A DNA stretch of 64,000 nucleotides from Kribbella sp. NBC_01245 (GTDB lineage: Bacteria; Actinomycetota; Actinomycetes; Propionibacteriales; Kribbellaceae): the NCBI RefSeq assembly GCF_036226525.1, contig NZ_CP108487.1, forward strand, positions 6,758,001 to 6,822,000, read 5' to 3'. The position numbers were made by a program, and so were the translations under genes. This document shows positions 52,956 through 61,993 of the stretch, one piece after another. Each line of letters starts with the position of its first letter. Position 1 is the stretch's first letter. The notes beneath the pieces were generated by a model, which saw only the letters and a program-made list of their open reading frames with translations, ran no database searches and was not told where the DNA came from.

Positions 52956-53924
52956 ATGCATGTCATGACACGTTTCGGAATCTTCGTACCGCAGGGCTGG
53001 AAGATGGATCTCGCCGGGATCGCCGACCCGGTCGAGCAGTGGGAGGCGATGACGGACGTCGCGAAGGCGGCGGATGCCGGGTCGTGGGACTCGATCTGGT
53101 TGTTCGACCATTTCCACACGGTGCCGGAGCCGAGTGACAACACCACTTTCGAGTGCTGGACGACCACCGCGGCGCTGGCCCGCGATACCAAGCGGGTGAA
53201 CATCGGGCAGATGGTCGGCTGCAACGGCTATCGCAACCCCGCGCTCTACGCCAAGATCGCGTCGACGGTCGACGTGGCCAGCCACGGCCGCCTGTACGCC
53301 GGTATCGGCGCCGGGTGGTACGAGCACGAGTGGAGGGCGTACGGCTACGAGTGGCCCGAGCTGAAGGACCGGATGGGCGCGTTCCGGGAGGCCACCGAGC
53401 TGATCTACCGGATGTGGACCGAGGACGAGGTCGTCTTCAAGGGCAAGTACTACCAGGTCGACAAGCCGATCAACGAGCCGAAGGGTGTGCGCAAGCCGCA
53501 CCCGTCGTTCTGGATCGGCGGTGGCGGCCCGAACGTCACGCTGAAGCTCGTCGCGCAGTACGCCGATGGCGCGAACATCGGCGGCGGCAACCCCGACGTC
53601 ATCCGCGAGAAGATCGCGCTGCTGAAGGGGCACTGCGAGAAGGTCGGCCGGAACTACGACGACATCGCCATCTCGACCGGGATCAACGCGTTCCCGATCG
53701 ACGCCGGCGATGACCCGCAGAAGGCGACCGCCAAGGCCATGGGCCCGCAGAACTGGGAGAAGTTCTCCAAGGACAACCTGATCGGCACCGAGGACGAGAT
53801 CGCCGACAAGGTCGAGGCCGCGCTGGAGGCCGGGGCGAACTACATCATCTTCTACACCCCTGGTGTCGCCTACGACCTGGACCTGGTCGAGCGCATGGAA
53901 CGCGTCGCCAAGCGCTTTGCCTGA
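52956..53924 (+). CDS. F420-dependent LLM-class oxidoreductase
   Basis: A 322-residue luciferase-like monooxygenase-fold enzyme of the actinobacterial F420-dependent class (TIGR03560-like). It starts TRFGIFVPQGWKMDL and has WDSIWLFDHFHTVPEP, GCNGYRNPALYAKIASTVDVAS, and GIGAGWYEHEWRAYGYEWP. ATG 52956 has AGAAG five bases upstream; the in-frame ATG at 52965 gives the usual family N-terminus. It is a cofactor-F420 redox enzyme of unknown substrate. A palindrome half-arm lies directly before the start. Confidence 0.88.
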   Translation: MHVMTRFGIFVPQGWKMDLAGIADPVEQWEAMTDVAKAADAGSWDSIWLFDHFHTVPEPSDNTTFECWTTTAALARDTKRVNIGQMVGCNGYRNPALYAKIASTVDVASHGRLYAGIGAGWYEHEWRAYGYEWPELKDRMGAFREATELIYRMWTEDEVVFKGKYYQVDKPINEPKGVRKPHPSFWIGGGGPNVTLKLVAQYADGANIGGGNPDVIREKIALLKGHCEKVGRNYDDIAISTGINAFPIDAGDDPQKATAKAMGPQNWEKFSKDNLIGTEDEIADKVEAALEAGANYIIFYTPGVAYDLDLVERMERVAKRFA

Positions 53925-53961
53925 AAATCTGAAATCTGAGGTCTGACTTGCGGTAACGTCT

Positions 53962-53993
53962 GTGGGACTTTGCGTCACAACGCAAGGTCCCAC
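53962..53993 (+). terminator. Terminator of the LLM oxidoreductase gene
   Basis: GTGGGACTTTGCGT (53962-53975) pairs with 53980-53993 at 13 of 14 positions around a 4-base loop, 37 bases after the stop. Confidence 0.72.
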
Positions 53994-54186
53994 CGGCGAT
54001 TCTGATCAAGAAAATCGCCATCGCGACCCAACCGAAACCGCCCGCCGTACTGCGGAAAGCCCGGCCTCGTGGCTGAATCCGGCCATGGCGGATGTAGGCC
54101 AGCCGCCATCGTGGACCGTGGCCCTGGGCAACTGACACTCTCGGCGTGATGGCCTCGCGTCCGTCGGGGCTTCGAAAGGTGTCCCC

Positions 54187-57100
54187 GTGCGTATGCCTCG
54201 CCTCGTCACCAGTCTGCTCGCCTCCGCACTGGCCGTTGCGCTCGCTATCCCCCCGGCGAACGCCACGGCGGCGGTAGGCGCCTCACGGCAGCAGGTGGCG
54301 TACCCCAAGGCGAATGGAAACGCGACGGCGTCGGCCACCGCGACGCTGTCCGGGCCGAGAAATGCTGGGGCGGCGGCCATCACTGCTGGTGGTTCCGGTG
54401 CTGGATCCGGCACCGGGACCACCGGCGCTCAAGGCACTCCGGGGGCCGTGAGCAAGCGCATCACCCTGATCACCGGGGACGTCGCCGAGCTGACCACTTT
54501 CCCCGGCGGCCGGCATTCGGCGCGCCTGCTCGACCCGAAGGCGCCGTACTACATCGGCGAGTACGACGGCGACGTACACCTGGTCCCGGCCGCGGCGTAC
54601 CCGTATCTCACCGCGAAGCGCCTCGACGAGCGGCTGTTCAACCTCAGCGATTTGGTTGCCCAGGGCTACGACGACGCGCGGATGAAAGTCCTTCCACTGT
54701 TGATCTCCGGACCGATGCCATCGGCAACTACTCGCCGGTTCGCCCTAGGCGAGATGGTTGCCGTCAGCACCGAAAAGGCCCGCGCGCGCGAATTCTGGAA
54801 CTCGCTCAACGACGTCCGCACCCTCAGTGGTGATACCGGCAAGATCTGGCTCGACGGCCGGGTTCGGGCGCTGCTCGACCGGAGTACGGCGCAGATCGGA
54901 GCGCCGACCGCGTGGCGCAAGGGGTACGACGGCAAGGGCGTGAAGGTCGCCGTACTCGACACCGGATACGACACGAGTCATCCCGATCTCCAGGGCAAGG
55001 TCTCGACGTCGAAGAGTTTCGTCCCGGGTGAGACCGTCAAGGACGGCCAGGGCCACGGGACGCACGTCGCCACCATCGTCGCCGGGACCGGTAAGGGCTC
55101 GGCCGGACGGCGCAAGGGCGTTGCTCCCGGTGCGAACCTGCTGGTCGGCAAGGTGCTCGACAATTGGGGCTCGGGGTTCGACTCCTGGATCATCGCCGGC
55201 ATGGAATGGGCCGTCGCCCAAGGCGCGAAGGTGGTGAGCATCAGCCTCGGCAGTATGCCGACGGACGGCACCGACCCGATGAGCGAGACGGTCAACCAGC
55301 TCTCATCAAAGTCCGGAGCGCTCTTTGTCATCGCCGCAGGCAACTCGGGCGCCGACGAGACGGTCAGCTCGCCCGCCGCCGCGACCGCCGCGCTGGCCGT
55401 TGGCGCGGTCGATCGGGACGACCGGCTGGCCTCGTTCTCCAGTCGCGGCCCTCGTCTCGTCGATGGCGCGGTCAAGCCCGAGGTCACCGCGCCGGGTGTC
55501 GACATCGTCGCGGGCCGCGCGGCCGGGACCAACCTCGGCCATGACGTCGGACCGCACTACACCGCAATGAGTGGTACGTCGATGGCGACGCCGCACGTCG
55601 CGGGAGCGGCCGCCATCCTCGCGCAGCATCACCCGGACTGGTCGGGCGCACAGCTCAAGGCCGTTCTCGCCGGCACCGCCAAGCCGTCCAAGGGGACATC
55701 GGTCACCGGGCAGGGCGTGGGCCGGATCGACCTGGCCGCTGCGCTCGATCCGCAGGTGGTACCGGATCAGGCCGCGCTCTCGTTCGACGCGAACCACTTG
55801 AGCAAGACGATTGCCTACCGCAACAACTCCCGCACGACGGTGAACCTCGACCTGCGAGTCGACGTACGGTCGCCCAGTGGAGTGAAGGCCGCCGTCACCG
55901 TCTCGCCCACCAGGCTCACCATCAAGCCTGGCGCGATCGGCAAGGCCATGGTCAAACTAAGCGCGAACACCCCAGCTGGGAATTACAGCGGACTATTGGT
56001 TGCCGGAGGCAAGGTTCGAACCGGCATCGGCTTCGTTGCGTCGGGCAAGCTGCACGAGATCACCGTGAGCGGGACGGATCGGCTCGGGCGACCGGCGAAG
56101 GCCGTCAGCGGCGTCCAGCTCTGGAACACCGCCACCGGCCAGGTCGAAGCGATCGCCTTCGACGAGACCGGCAGCCGTACGGTCCAGGTCCCGACCGGGC
56201 GTTATGCGGTGATGGCCTTCGTGATGACGCAGGACGCGGCCGGCTGGGACCAGTCGATCGCGTTGATGGGCCGTCCGGACGTCTGGGTGTCGTCGTCGAT
56301 GCGTCTGCACTTCGATGCGCGCCAGGCCGAGCGGGTCTCGATCACCACGCCACGTCGTGCCGATCCGGACGGGTTCGTCCTGGCCTGGTACCGCGCACTC
56401 GGCGAGCGGACGGCGTTGTCCGGATGGTCGATGAACCCGCGGATCACGTCTGAGGTTTACGTCCAGCGGTTCGACCGGGTGCGTAAGGGCAAGTTCGAGG
56501 TGACCCAACGCTGGGATCTGGCCGAGCCGCAGCTCACCGTGGACGTCCTTGGTCCGAACGGATTCCGCTTGCCGTCGCCGGACCATTCCGGTTTCGAGAA
56601 GAAGTACGTCGGCAACGAACGACTCGGCCTGGTGGACGCGGGTGGCGCGACGTCCGCCGAGCTCGCGAAGATCGATGCCAAGGGCAAGGTTGTGCTCGTG
56701 CGCTGGCGCGATTACGACCAGACCGTCGCGCAGGTCGAGGCGGTCGCCAAGGCCGGCGGCAAGGTCGTACTGATGTACAAGGACGAGCCGGGCTTCTGGA
56801 GCGATGGCGGGGTCGCGCCGATCCCGGTCTACGCGTTGCGCCAAGCCGAGGGCCTCCGGTTGAAGGCCTTGCGAGGTGCGTCGATCCAGCTGACCGGAAT
56901 CGCCGAACCGACGTACCGCTATGACCTCGCGCTCAGCGAAGACCAGGTCCGCGGGCCCTTGCGGTACGACGCCGCCCGCCTCGCCACGGCGGTCGTGCGT
57001 ACGGCGTTCCACCACCACAACGGCTGGCAGGAGCTGCACGCGGATACCCGCACGGCCTTCCTGCCCGGCATCAGCGTCGGCTTCCCCTCCACTCGACTCG

Positions 57101-57912
57101 TCACGGCGCCAGTCGAACGCACGGATTACGTGACGACTGGCGGGAGCGAGTGGACCGACAAGACGTCCGCGGGCGAGTGGAACGAGTACGGCCACGAGTA
57201 CGCCGTACCGAAGGTCTATCGCCCCCACCAGCAAGTACGTCGTACCTGGTGGGCCGCCATCGCCCGCCCCGCCATCCCGGCCATCGGTGGAGCCGAAGCG
57301 GACGGCCTACCGGTCGCGCGGTTCGAGGACGCGATCCGGGTGGCGATCCCGCAACACGTGAACGGCGATCGCACGGTTTACGGCTGGAGCGACCAACGAG
57401 GCGACAGTACGACGATGGTGCTGCGCCGCGACGGGCGTGAAGTCGGGAAGTCGAACTGGTCCGTCGCCCAATTCGGCGTCGACCCGACCTCCAGCTGGTA
57501 CGAGCTCGACCTAGCGGTAAAGCGTGCCCCCAACACCTGGGCCACAACCTCCACTTCCACCCGTACGACGTGGCGCTTCCGCTCGGGCCGTTCGACCAAG
57601 GCGCGAGTGGTGCTGCCGCTGGTCCAGCTCGACTATCGCCTCGAGACGGACGCCGAGAACCGCGTCCCAGCCCAAGGTGGCGCCCGCCTCGAAGTCCGCC
57701 CGACCTACCAACCCGGCGCAACCGGCCCAGGGCTCTTCCGCACGGTGATCGAGATCTCCCACAACGGCGGCAAGACCTGGACCAAGCTGCACGGCTACCG
57801 CCTCCCCGCAGCCCCGCCCGGCGCCAAATCCGCCGACCTCCGCGTAACCGCCACCGACCTAGCCGGCAACTCCACCACCCAATCCATCACCACCGCCTGG
57901 CACCTCCGCTAA
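54187..57912 (+). CDS. Secreted S8 family serine peptidase (subtilase) with large C-terminal region
   Basis: A 1241-residue exported protease. A signal peptide spans about 1-28. A propeptide region follows to about 235. The catalytic domain has Asp258 (VAVLDTGYDTSHP), His290 (GHGTHVATIVAG), Asn in IAAGNSGAD and Ser465 (SGTSMATPHVAGAAA). Beyond about 520 are beta-sandwich-like regions, a PA-like insert (KGKVVLVRWRDYDQTVAQVE) and a C-terminal beta-rich domain ending near DLAGNSTTQSI. Start GTG 54187; ATG 54193 is possible. It is a typical large actinobacterial exoprotease of unknown target. Confidence 0.92.
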   Translation: MRMPRLVTSLLASALAVALAIPPANATAAVGASRQQVAYPKANGNATASATATLSGPRNAGAAAITAGGSGAGSGTGTTGAQGTPGAVSKRITLITGDVAELTTFPGGRHSARLLDPKAPYYIGEYDGDVHLVPAAAYPYLTAKRLDERLFNLSDLVAQGYDDARMKVLPLLISGPMPSATTRRFALGEMVAVSTEKARAREFWNSLNDVRTLSGDTGKIWLDGRVRALLDRSTAQIGAPTAWRKGYDGKGVKVAVLDTGYDTSHPDLQGKVSTSKSFVPGETVKDGQGHGTHVATIVAGTGKGSAGRRKGVAPGANLLVGKVLDNWGSGFDSWIIAGMEWAVAQGAKVVSISLGSMPTDGTDPMSETVNQLSSKSGALFVIAAGNSGADETVSSPAAATAALAVGAVDRDDRLASFSSRGPRLVDGAVKPEVTAPGVDIVAGRAAGTNLGHDVGPHYTAMSGTSMATPHVAGAAAILAQHHPDWSGAQLKAVLAGTAKPSKGTSVTGQGVGRIDLAAALDPQVVPDQAALSFDANHLSKTIAYRNNSRTTVNLDLRVDVRSPSGVKAAVTVSPTRLTIKPGAIGKAMVKLSANTPAGNYSGLLVAGGKVRTGIGFVASGKLHEITVSGTDRLGRPAKAVSGVQLWNTATGQVEAIAFDETGSRTVQVPTGRYAVMAFVMTQDAAGWDQSIALMGRPDVWVSSSMRLHFDARQAERVSITTPRRADPDGFVLAWYRALGERTALSGWSMNPRITSEVYVQRFDRVRKGKFEVTQRWDLAEPQLTVDVLGPNGFRLPSPDHSGFEKKYVGNERLGLVDAGGATSAELAKIDAKGKVVLVRWRDYDQTVAQVEAVAKAGGKVVLMYKDEPGFWSDGGVAPIPVYALRQAEGLRLKALRGASIQLTGIAEPTYRYDLALSEDQVRGPLRYDAARLATAVVRTAFHHHNGWQELHADTRTAFLPGISVGFPSTRLVTAPVERTDYVTTGGSEWTDKTSAGEWNEYGHEYAVPKVYRPHQQVRRTWWAAIARPAIPAIGGAEADGLPVARFEDAIRVAIPQHVNGDRTVYGWSDQRGDSTTMVLRRDGREVGKSNWSVAQFGVDPTSSWYELDLAVKRAPNTWATTSTSTRTTWRFRSGRSTKARVVLPLVQLDYRLETDAENRVPAQGGARLEVRPTYQPGATGPGLFRTVIEISHNGGKTWTKLHGYRLPAAPPGAKSADLRVTATDLAGNSTTQSITTAWHLR

Positions 57913-57932
57913 CACTCCGAGCGCCCACGGCG

Positions 57933-58033
57933 CCCTTTGCATTCATTCGTCGGAATCCGCCCTCTTCCGTCCGCCGACCTGTACTTGTCCGCGGTGGTTG
58001 AGAGGGCGGATTCCGACGAATGAATGCAAAGGG
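57933..58033. repeat. Palindromic extragenic element E7
   Basis: Perfect 33-bp arms (57933-57965 and 58001-58033) around a 35-base loop. The arm core is GCATTCATTCGTCGGAAT. Where E2 has GCGTTC/GAACGC, E7 has GCATTC/GAATGC, a paired change. The loop, inverted relative to E5, contains CCGCGGACAAGTAC. Confidence 0.93.
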
Positions 58034-58057
58034 AAGGCGGCGGTATTGGATAGGGAC

Positions 58058-58858
58058 ATGGACGAACAGAGTGGTTCTGATGTCGAGTTGGCGATCGCGG
58101 CGGCCGAGGCGGGCGCCGCGGTCGTGCGGGCCAAGTACGGCACTTCGATCGGCCGGCACGACAAGTCGGCGACGGACTTCGCGACAGATGCGGACCTCGA
58201 GGCGGAGCAGGCAATTCTTGACCTGATCCAGAGCGGTAGACCCGGGGATGCTTTCGTCGGTGAGGAGTACGGCGCCCGCGGTGACGCCGATTCGCCAAGG
58301 CGCTGGCTGGTGGATCCGTTATGCGGGACGCTCAACTTCGCCGCCCAGACTCCGCTCTTCTCCGTCAACGTCGCACTGCAAACCGGTGGTGAGACCATCG
58401 CCGCCGCGGTCGCGGATCCTGTTTCCGGCGAGACCTTCTGGACCGACGGAGACGCCGTCGGCATCCGTCGCGAGGATGCCGACCTTCCGATGGTCGCCAC
58501 GGCGGACTCGCGGCTCGTGGACGTCAATGTGGACCCGATAACCGACGGGACCTTCCTCGGATCCCGGCTGCTGACCGATCACGATTTCCGGGCTGCCTTC
58601 GGCCAGCGAGTCTTGTCGACGACGCTGGCCGTTGCCTGGGTGGCCGCGGGCAGGCGCGCGGCGTACGTGACCGACGGCGATCTCCGCGACAGCGTCCACT
58701 TCACGGCCGGGCTCGCGCTGTGCCAAGCGGCCGGCTGCATCGTCACCGACCTCCGCGGCCGCCCCCTCCACACCGGCCTCGGCGTCATCGCCGCCGCCGA
58801 CGCCAAAACCCACGCCACCCTGCTGGAAATCACCGCCCGCCACCTTCCGGCGGAATGA
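58058..58858 (+). CDS. Inositol monophosphatase-like protein lacking one metal-binding Asp
   Basis: A 266-residue protein of the IMPase/FBPase superfamily. KSATDFATDADLEAEQAI, FVGEEYG with metal-ligand Glu, and NFAAQTPLFSVNVAL match the family. The second motif reads Asp86-Pro-Leu-Cys89-Gly-Thr where DPxDGT is expected, so one Mg-binding Asp is Cys. A late RDSVHFTAGLALCQAAG segment replaces WDxAAG. Leu88 uses the rare TTA codon. ATG 58058 follows TAGGGA. Activity may be lost or altered. Confidence 0.82.
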   Translation: MDEQSGSDVELAIAAAEAGAAVVRAKYGTSIGRHDKSATDFATDADLEAEQAILDLIQSGRPGDAFVGEEYGARGDADSPRRWLVDPLCGTLNFAAQTPLFSVNVALQTGGETIAAAVADPVSGETFWTDGDAVGIRREDADLPMVATADSRLVDVNVDPITDGTFLGSRLLTDHDFRAAFGQRVLSTTLAVAWVAAGRRAAYVTDGDLRDSVHFTAGLALCQAAGCIVTDLRGRPLHTGLGVIAAADAKTHATLLEITARHLPAE

Positions 58859-58929
58859 ACAAGTCTGGTCACAAGGGACCGATGAACGGCGACACGCCTG
58901 GTCACAAGGGACCGATGGACAGAAGAATG

Positions 58930-58972
58930 GGCGACGCCACGAAGCTGGGGGGAGGGGCTCCGTGGCGTCGCC
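58930..58972. terminator. Hairpin between convergent IMPase-like and transglycosylase genes
   Basis: A perfect 12-bp stem (GGCGACGCCACG at 58930-58941, complement at 58961-58972) with a 19-base G-rich loop. Just before it are two in-phase 20-bp direct repeats (58865-58884 and 58898-58917). Confidence 0.65.
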
Positions 58973-59022
58973 AGAGGCGCGCCAACTTGGGAGGGGTGGG
59001 GGCAGGCGCGCCAGTTCGGGGG

Positions 59023-60396
59023 TCAGCTGCCGGCGATACCTCCGCCGAGGATGCCGAGTAGACCGAGCAGCGAAAGCAGATTGCGGATGACCTGGTCGAC
59101 GGCTTTGGTGCCGCCGGTCTGGAAGGCGGTCACGCACTTCTGCAGTTGCTCCTGCGACGGGTTCTTGATGGTGACCTTCGCCATCTCGGCCTGGCAGTAG
59201 TTCGCGGCCCGGGTCAGCTCCGTGACCGTGCTACCGACCGTGCCGACGATGGTGCCCGCGGCCGTCTCGATCACCGCGGCTCCCGGGATGACCGGGGGTT
59301 TCGGCGTGACCGTCGGCGTGCTCGGCGGCTTCGTCGAAGTAGACGTCGAAGTGGTCGGCGACGCCGTCGGCTTGCGGGTCGGCGTGGTGGTCGGCCGGGT
59401 GGACGGCTTCGTCGTACGACTTGCGGATGCGGTCGGACGCGACGTCGTCGGCTTGGTCGTGGTGCCGGTCGTGGCCACTGGCGGCGTCGGGATCACGATC
59501 GCCTTGTCCCACTCTTCGGTGGGCGGGTTGATGTCGACGTTGTCGATCTCGTCACCGGCGCGGTCGATGCCGTCGCCCTCGCGGCCGCCGTTGTCGACCG
59601 CGACCCAGCTGCCACCGGCGTAGGCCTTGGCGATACTCGTGACGAGATCCACGTAGGCCTGCGAGTGGTTGTAGCGCAGCAGGGCGGCGTTGAGGTCGCC
59701 CGCCTTGGTCAGGTTGACGTCACCCGAGCACAGGTAGACGGCTGTCGACATGGCCGCGTCGTCGACGTCCTGCGGGTTCTTCAGGCCGTCGCCGTCACCG
59801 TCGACACCCATCAGCTTCCAGGTGCCGGGGATGAACTGCATCGGGCCGACAGCTCGATCGAAGATCTGGTCGCCGTCATACCGGCCGTCGTCGGTGTCCA
59901 AGATCCGGGCCGTCGTCACGCCGTCGAGGCGGGGGCCGAAGATGCCGGGCTGGGCCAGGCCTTGGGGGTTCAGCGCGTTACCGCCGTGGCGGCCGTGGTT
60001 GGACTCGACCCGGCCGATCGCCGCGACCAGGGTCCACGGCAGCTGGCAGCTCCGGTCCGCGGTCGACATCACCTGCTGGGCGCGCGAATAGGCCTTCAGC
60101 GCGGCCTGCGGAATGCCGTTGCGGGACAGGCCGGACACGACCTGCGTCGGCTGCTCGCCCGGATCCACGCCGATGCCGGTCCCGCCGGGAATCGGGTAGT
60201 TGGCCGGATCCGCGAACGGTTTGGCCGGTACGACGACTGGGTCACCGCCCTTGCCACCGGACAGCAGCGAGGCGCTGGCGACGGCAGGATCGTCGGTGGC
60301 GGACACGGTGAAGGCGCTCGCGAAAAGGGCGAGCGGTATCAGCGGAGCCACCTGGGCCCAGCTTCTAGTGGTGGCGCGGCGGTTGCCCTTCGCCAT
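59023..60396 (-). CDS. Secreted lytic transglycosylase-like protein
   Basis: A 457-residue exported cell-wall hydrolase. The N-terminal signal/anchor (residues 15-32) is followed by the catalytic domain at about 100-260, with the catalytic Glu in IGRVESNHGRHGG and the GPMQFIPGTWKLMGVDGDGDG motif of membrane-bound murein transglycosylase B-like proteins. LLRYNHSQAYVDLV completes the fold. Residues 300-370 are a Thr/Pro/Lys-rich wall-spanning linker; the C-terminal 80 residues hold two Cys and a hydrophobic end. A structured leader precedes the start (60426-60516). Confidence 0.88.
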   Translation of the reverse strand: MAKGNRRATTRSWAQVAPLIPLALFASAFTVSATDDPAVASASLLSGGKGGDPVVVPAKPFADPANYPIPGGTGIGVDPGEQPTQVVSGLSRNGIPQAALKAYSRAQQVMSTADRSCQLPWTLVAAIGRVESNHGRHGGNALNPQGLAQPGIFGPRLDGVTTARILDTDDGRYDGDQIFDRAVGPMQFIPGTWKLMGVDGDGDGLKNPQDVDDAAMSTAVYLCSGDVNLTKAGDLNAALLRYNHSQAYVDLVTSIAKAYAGGSWVAVDNGGREGDGIDRAGDEIDNVDINPPTEEWDKAIVIPTPPVATTGTTTKPTTSRPTASASRTTKPSTRPTTTPTRKPTASPTTSTSTSTKPPSTPTVTPKPPVIPGAAVIETAAGTIVGTVGSTVTELTRAANYCQAEMAKVTIKNPSQEQLQKCVTAFQTGGTKAVDQVIRNLLSLLGLLGILGGGIAGS

Positions 60397-60425
60397 CGCG
60401 AATCCCCTCCGTGGTTTGCCGGGTC

Positions 60426-60516
60426 ACCCACGCGGGCCCGGCTCCTGGACTGCACTGCTCTTCCCGTTCGTCCAGGTGTCCGTCGTACAGGTCTAACGGT
60501 TCGCCCCGGCGTGGGT
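60426..60516 (-). promoter_or_regulatory. Structured 5' leader of the transglycosylase gene
   Basis: On the minus strand, ACCCACGC (60509-60516) pairs with GCGTGGGT (60426-60433), enclosing an inner CCTGGAC/GTCCAGG stem. It ends about 30 bases before the ATG. Actinobacterial cell-wall hydrolase genes often carry a c-di-AMP (ydaO) riboswitch, but I do not find that motif's conserved 3' sequence, so the class is left open. Confidence 0.35.
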
Positions 60517-60655
60517 TACGGGACGGCATCAGCCATGCACGAACGATCACCGGATTACATACTGGCGCGTAACAACGGGTCTGTGAAGGCCTTCGCCGCA
60601 GCGTGAACCGTCCCCGCCCACTCAGCGGACTGGTCTGTCGGGGAGAATGGCCGCC

Positions 60656-61978
60656 GTGTCTGACGAACGTGCACGCCCGCATCGGTCCGAAGAGTTGTTC
60701 GCCCGCGCCTCCGCGGTCACGCCGGGTGGGGTGAACTCCCCGGTCCGCGCCTTCCGCGCTGTCGGCGGCACCCCTCGGTTCATGACCCAGGGTGACGGAT
60801 CTCACATTACCGATGCGGACGGTAATCGGTATGTCGACCTGGTCGCGTCCTGGGGCCCGATGTTGCTCGGCCACGCACACCCCGAGGTGATCGCGGCCGT
60901 CCAAGCAGCGGTCAGCCGCGGTACGTCGTACGGGACGCCGACCGAGCCCGAGGTCGAGCTGGCCGAGGAGATCGTCGCGCGGACGCCGGTCGACAAGGTG
61001 CGCCTGGTCTCGTCCGGTACCGAGGCCACGATGTCCGCGCTACGCCTGGCCCGCGGGGTCACTGGCCGGGCCAAGATCATCAAGTTCGCCGGCTGCTACC
61101 ACGGCCACGTGGACGCTCTACTGGCTCAGGCCGGCTCAGGCGTCGTGACGCTCGGCCTGCCCGGCACACCCGGTGTTACCGAGGCCACGACGGCCGACAC
61201 GATCGTCCTGCCGTACAACGACAAGGCCGCCGTCACCGAGGCCTTCGCGACGTACGGCGACCAGATCGCGGCAGTGATCACTGAAGCCTCGCCCGGCAAC
61301 ATGGGCGTCGTACCGCCGCTCGACAACTTCAACGGCTTCCTGGCCGACATCTGCCGTGCCAACGGCGCGCTGTTCATCTCCGACGAGGTGATGACCGGGT
61401 TCCGCATCACCCGCTCGGGCTACTACGGCGTCGACGGGGTCGTGCCGGACCTGATGACGTTCGGCAAGGTGATGGGCGGCGGCTTCCCGGCCGCGGCGTT
61501 CGGCGGCCGGGCCGAGCTGATGTCCCACCTCGCGCCGGAAGGCTCGGTCTATCAAGCGGGCACGCTCTCCGGGAACCCAGTCGCCACCACCGCGGGTCTG
61601 ACCACGCTGCGGCTGGCCACGGACGAGGTCTACGCCAAGCTCGACGAGACCTCGCTCACGTTGCAGCGGATGGTCGGTACGGCGTTGGAGAAGGAAGGTG
61701 TGCCCCATCTCATCCAGGCCGCCGGGAACCTCTTCAGCGTCTTCTTCGTGGACTCTCCGGAGCCGGTCACGCAGATCCGGGACTTCGCCGGGGCCAATGC
61801 CCAGGTGCTGCCCCGGTTCGCCGCCTTCTTCCATGCGATGCTGGACGCCGGCGTCTACCTGCCGCCGAGCGCCTTCGAAGCGTGGTTCGTGAGTGCGGCG
61901 CTCGATGCCGACGCGCTGGCCGAGATCGAAGCCGCACTGCCCGGGGCAGCCCGAGCGGCCGCGGCCGTGAAAAGTTAG
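60656..61978 (+). CDS. hemL: Glutamate-1-semialdehyde 2,1-aminomutase
   Basis: A 440-residue PLP enzyme converting glutamate-1-semialdehyde to 5-aminolevulinate, the step after HemA. PLP Lys271 lies in [44 protein letters not shown] and [11 protein letters not shown] are conserved. The start is GTG 60656, with GGGGAGA at workable spacing; ATG 60647 would sit on top of that site. It begins a core operon with the phosphatase and cytochrome c biogenesis genes. It is 43 kb away from the other haem genes. Confidence 0.95.
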   Translation: MSDERARPHRSEELFARASAVTPGGVNSPVRAFRAVGGTPRFMTQGDGSHITDADGNRYVDLVASWGPMLLGHAHPEVIAAVQAAVSRGTSYGTPTEPEVELAEEIVARTPVDKVRLVSSGTEATMSALRLARGVTGRAKIIKFAGCYHGHVDALLAQAGSGVVTLGLPGTPGVTEATTADTIVLPYNDKAAVTEAFATYGDQIAAVITEASPGNMGVVPPLDNFNGFLADICRANGALFISDEVMTGFRITRSGYYGVDGVVPDLMTFGKVMGGGFPAAAFGGRAELMSHLAPEGSVYQAGTLSGNPVATTAGLTTLRLATDEVYAKLDETSLTLQRMVGTALEKEGVPHLIQAAGNLFSVFFVDSPEPVTQIRDFAGANAQVLPRFAAFFHAMLDAGVYLPPSAFEAWFVSAALDADALAEIEAALPGAARAAAAVKS

Positions 61979-61993
61979 AAGGGATCCACAGCG

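Noticed and set aside
58855-59061. A 68-codon frame starting ATGA at the IMPase-like stop, with repeated GHKGPM
   Set aside because: It runs through the 58930-58972 hairpin and into the end of the convergent transglycosylase gene. It shows no coding character beyond the DNA repeat.
60397-60600. c-di-AMP (ydaO) riboswitch call for the transglycosylase leader
   Set aside because: Context fits, but the conserved GGGAACC-type and 3' sequences of the class are not recognisable by eye, so only an unclassified structured leader is reported.
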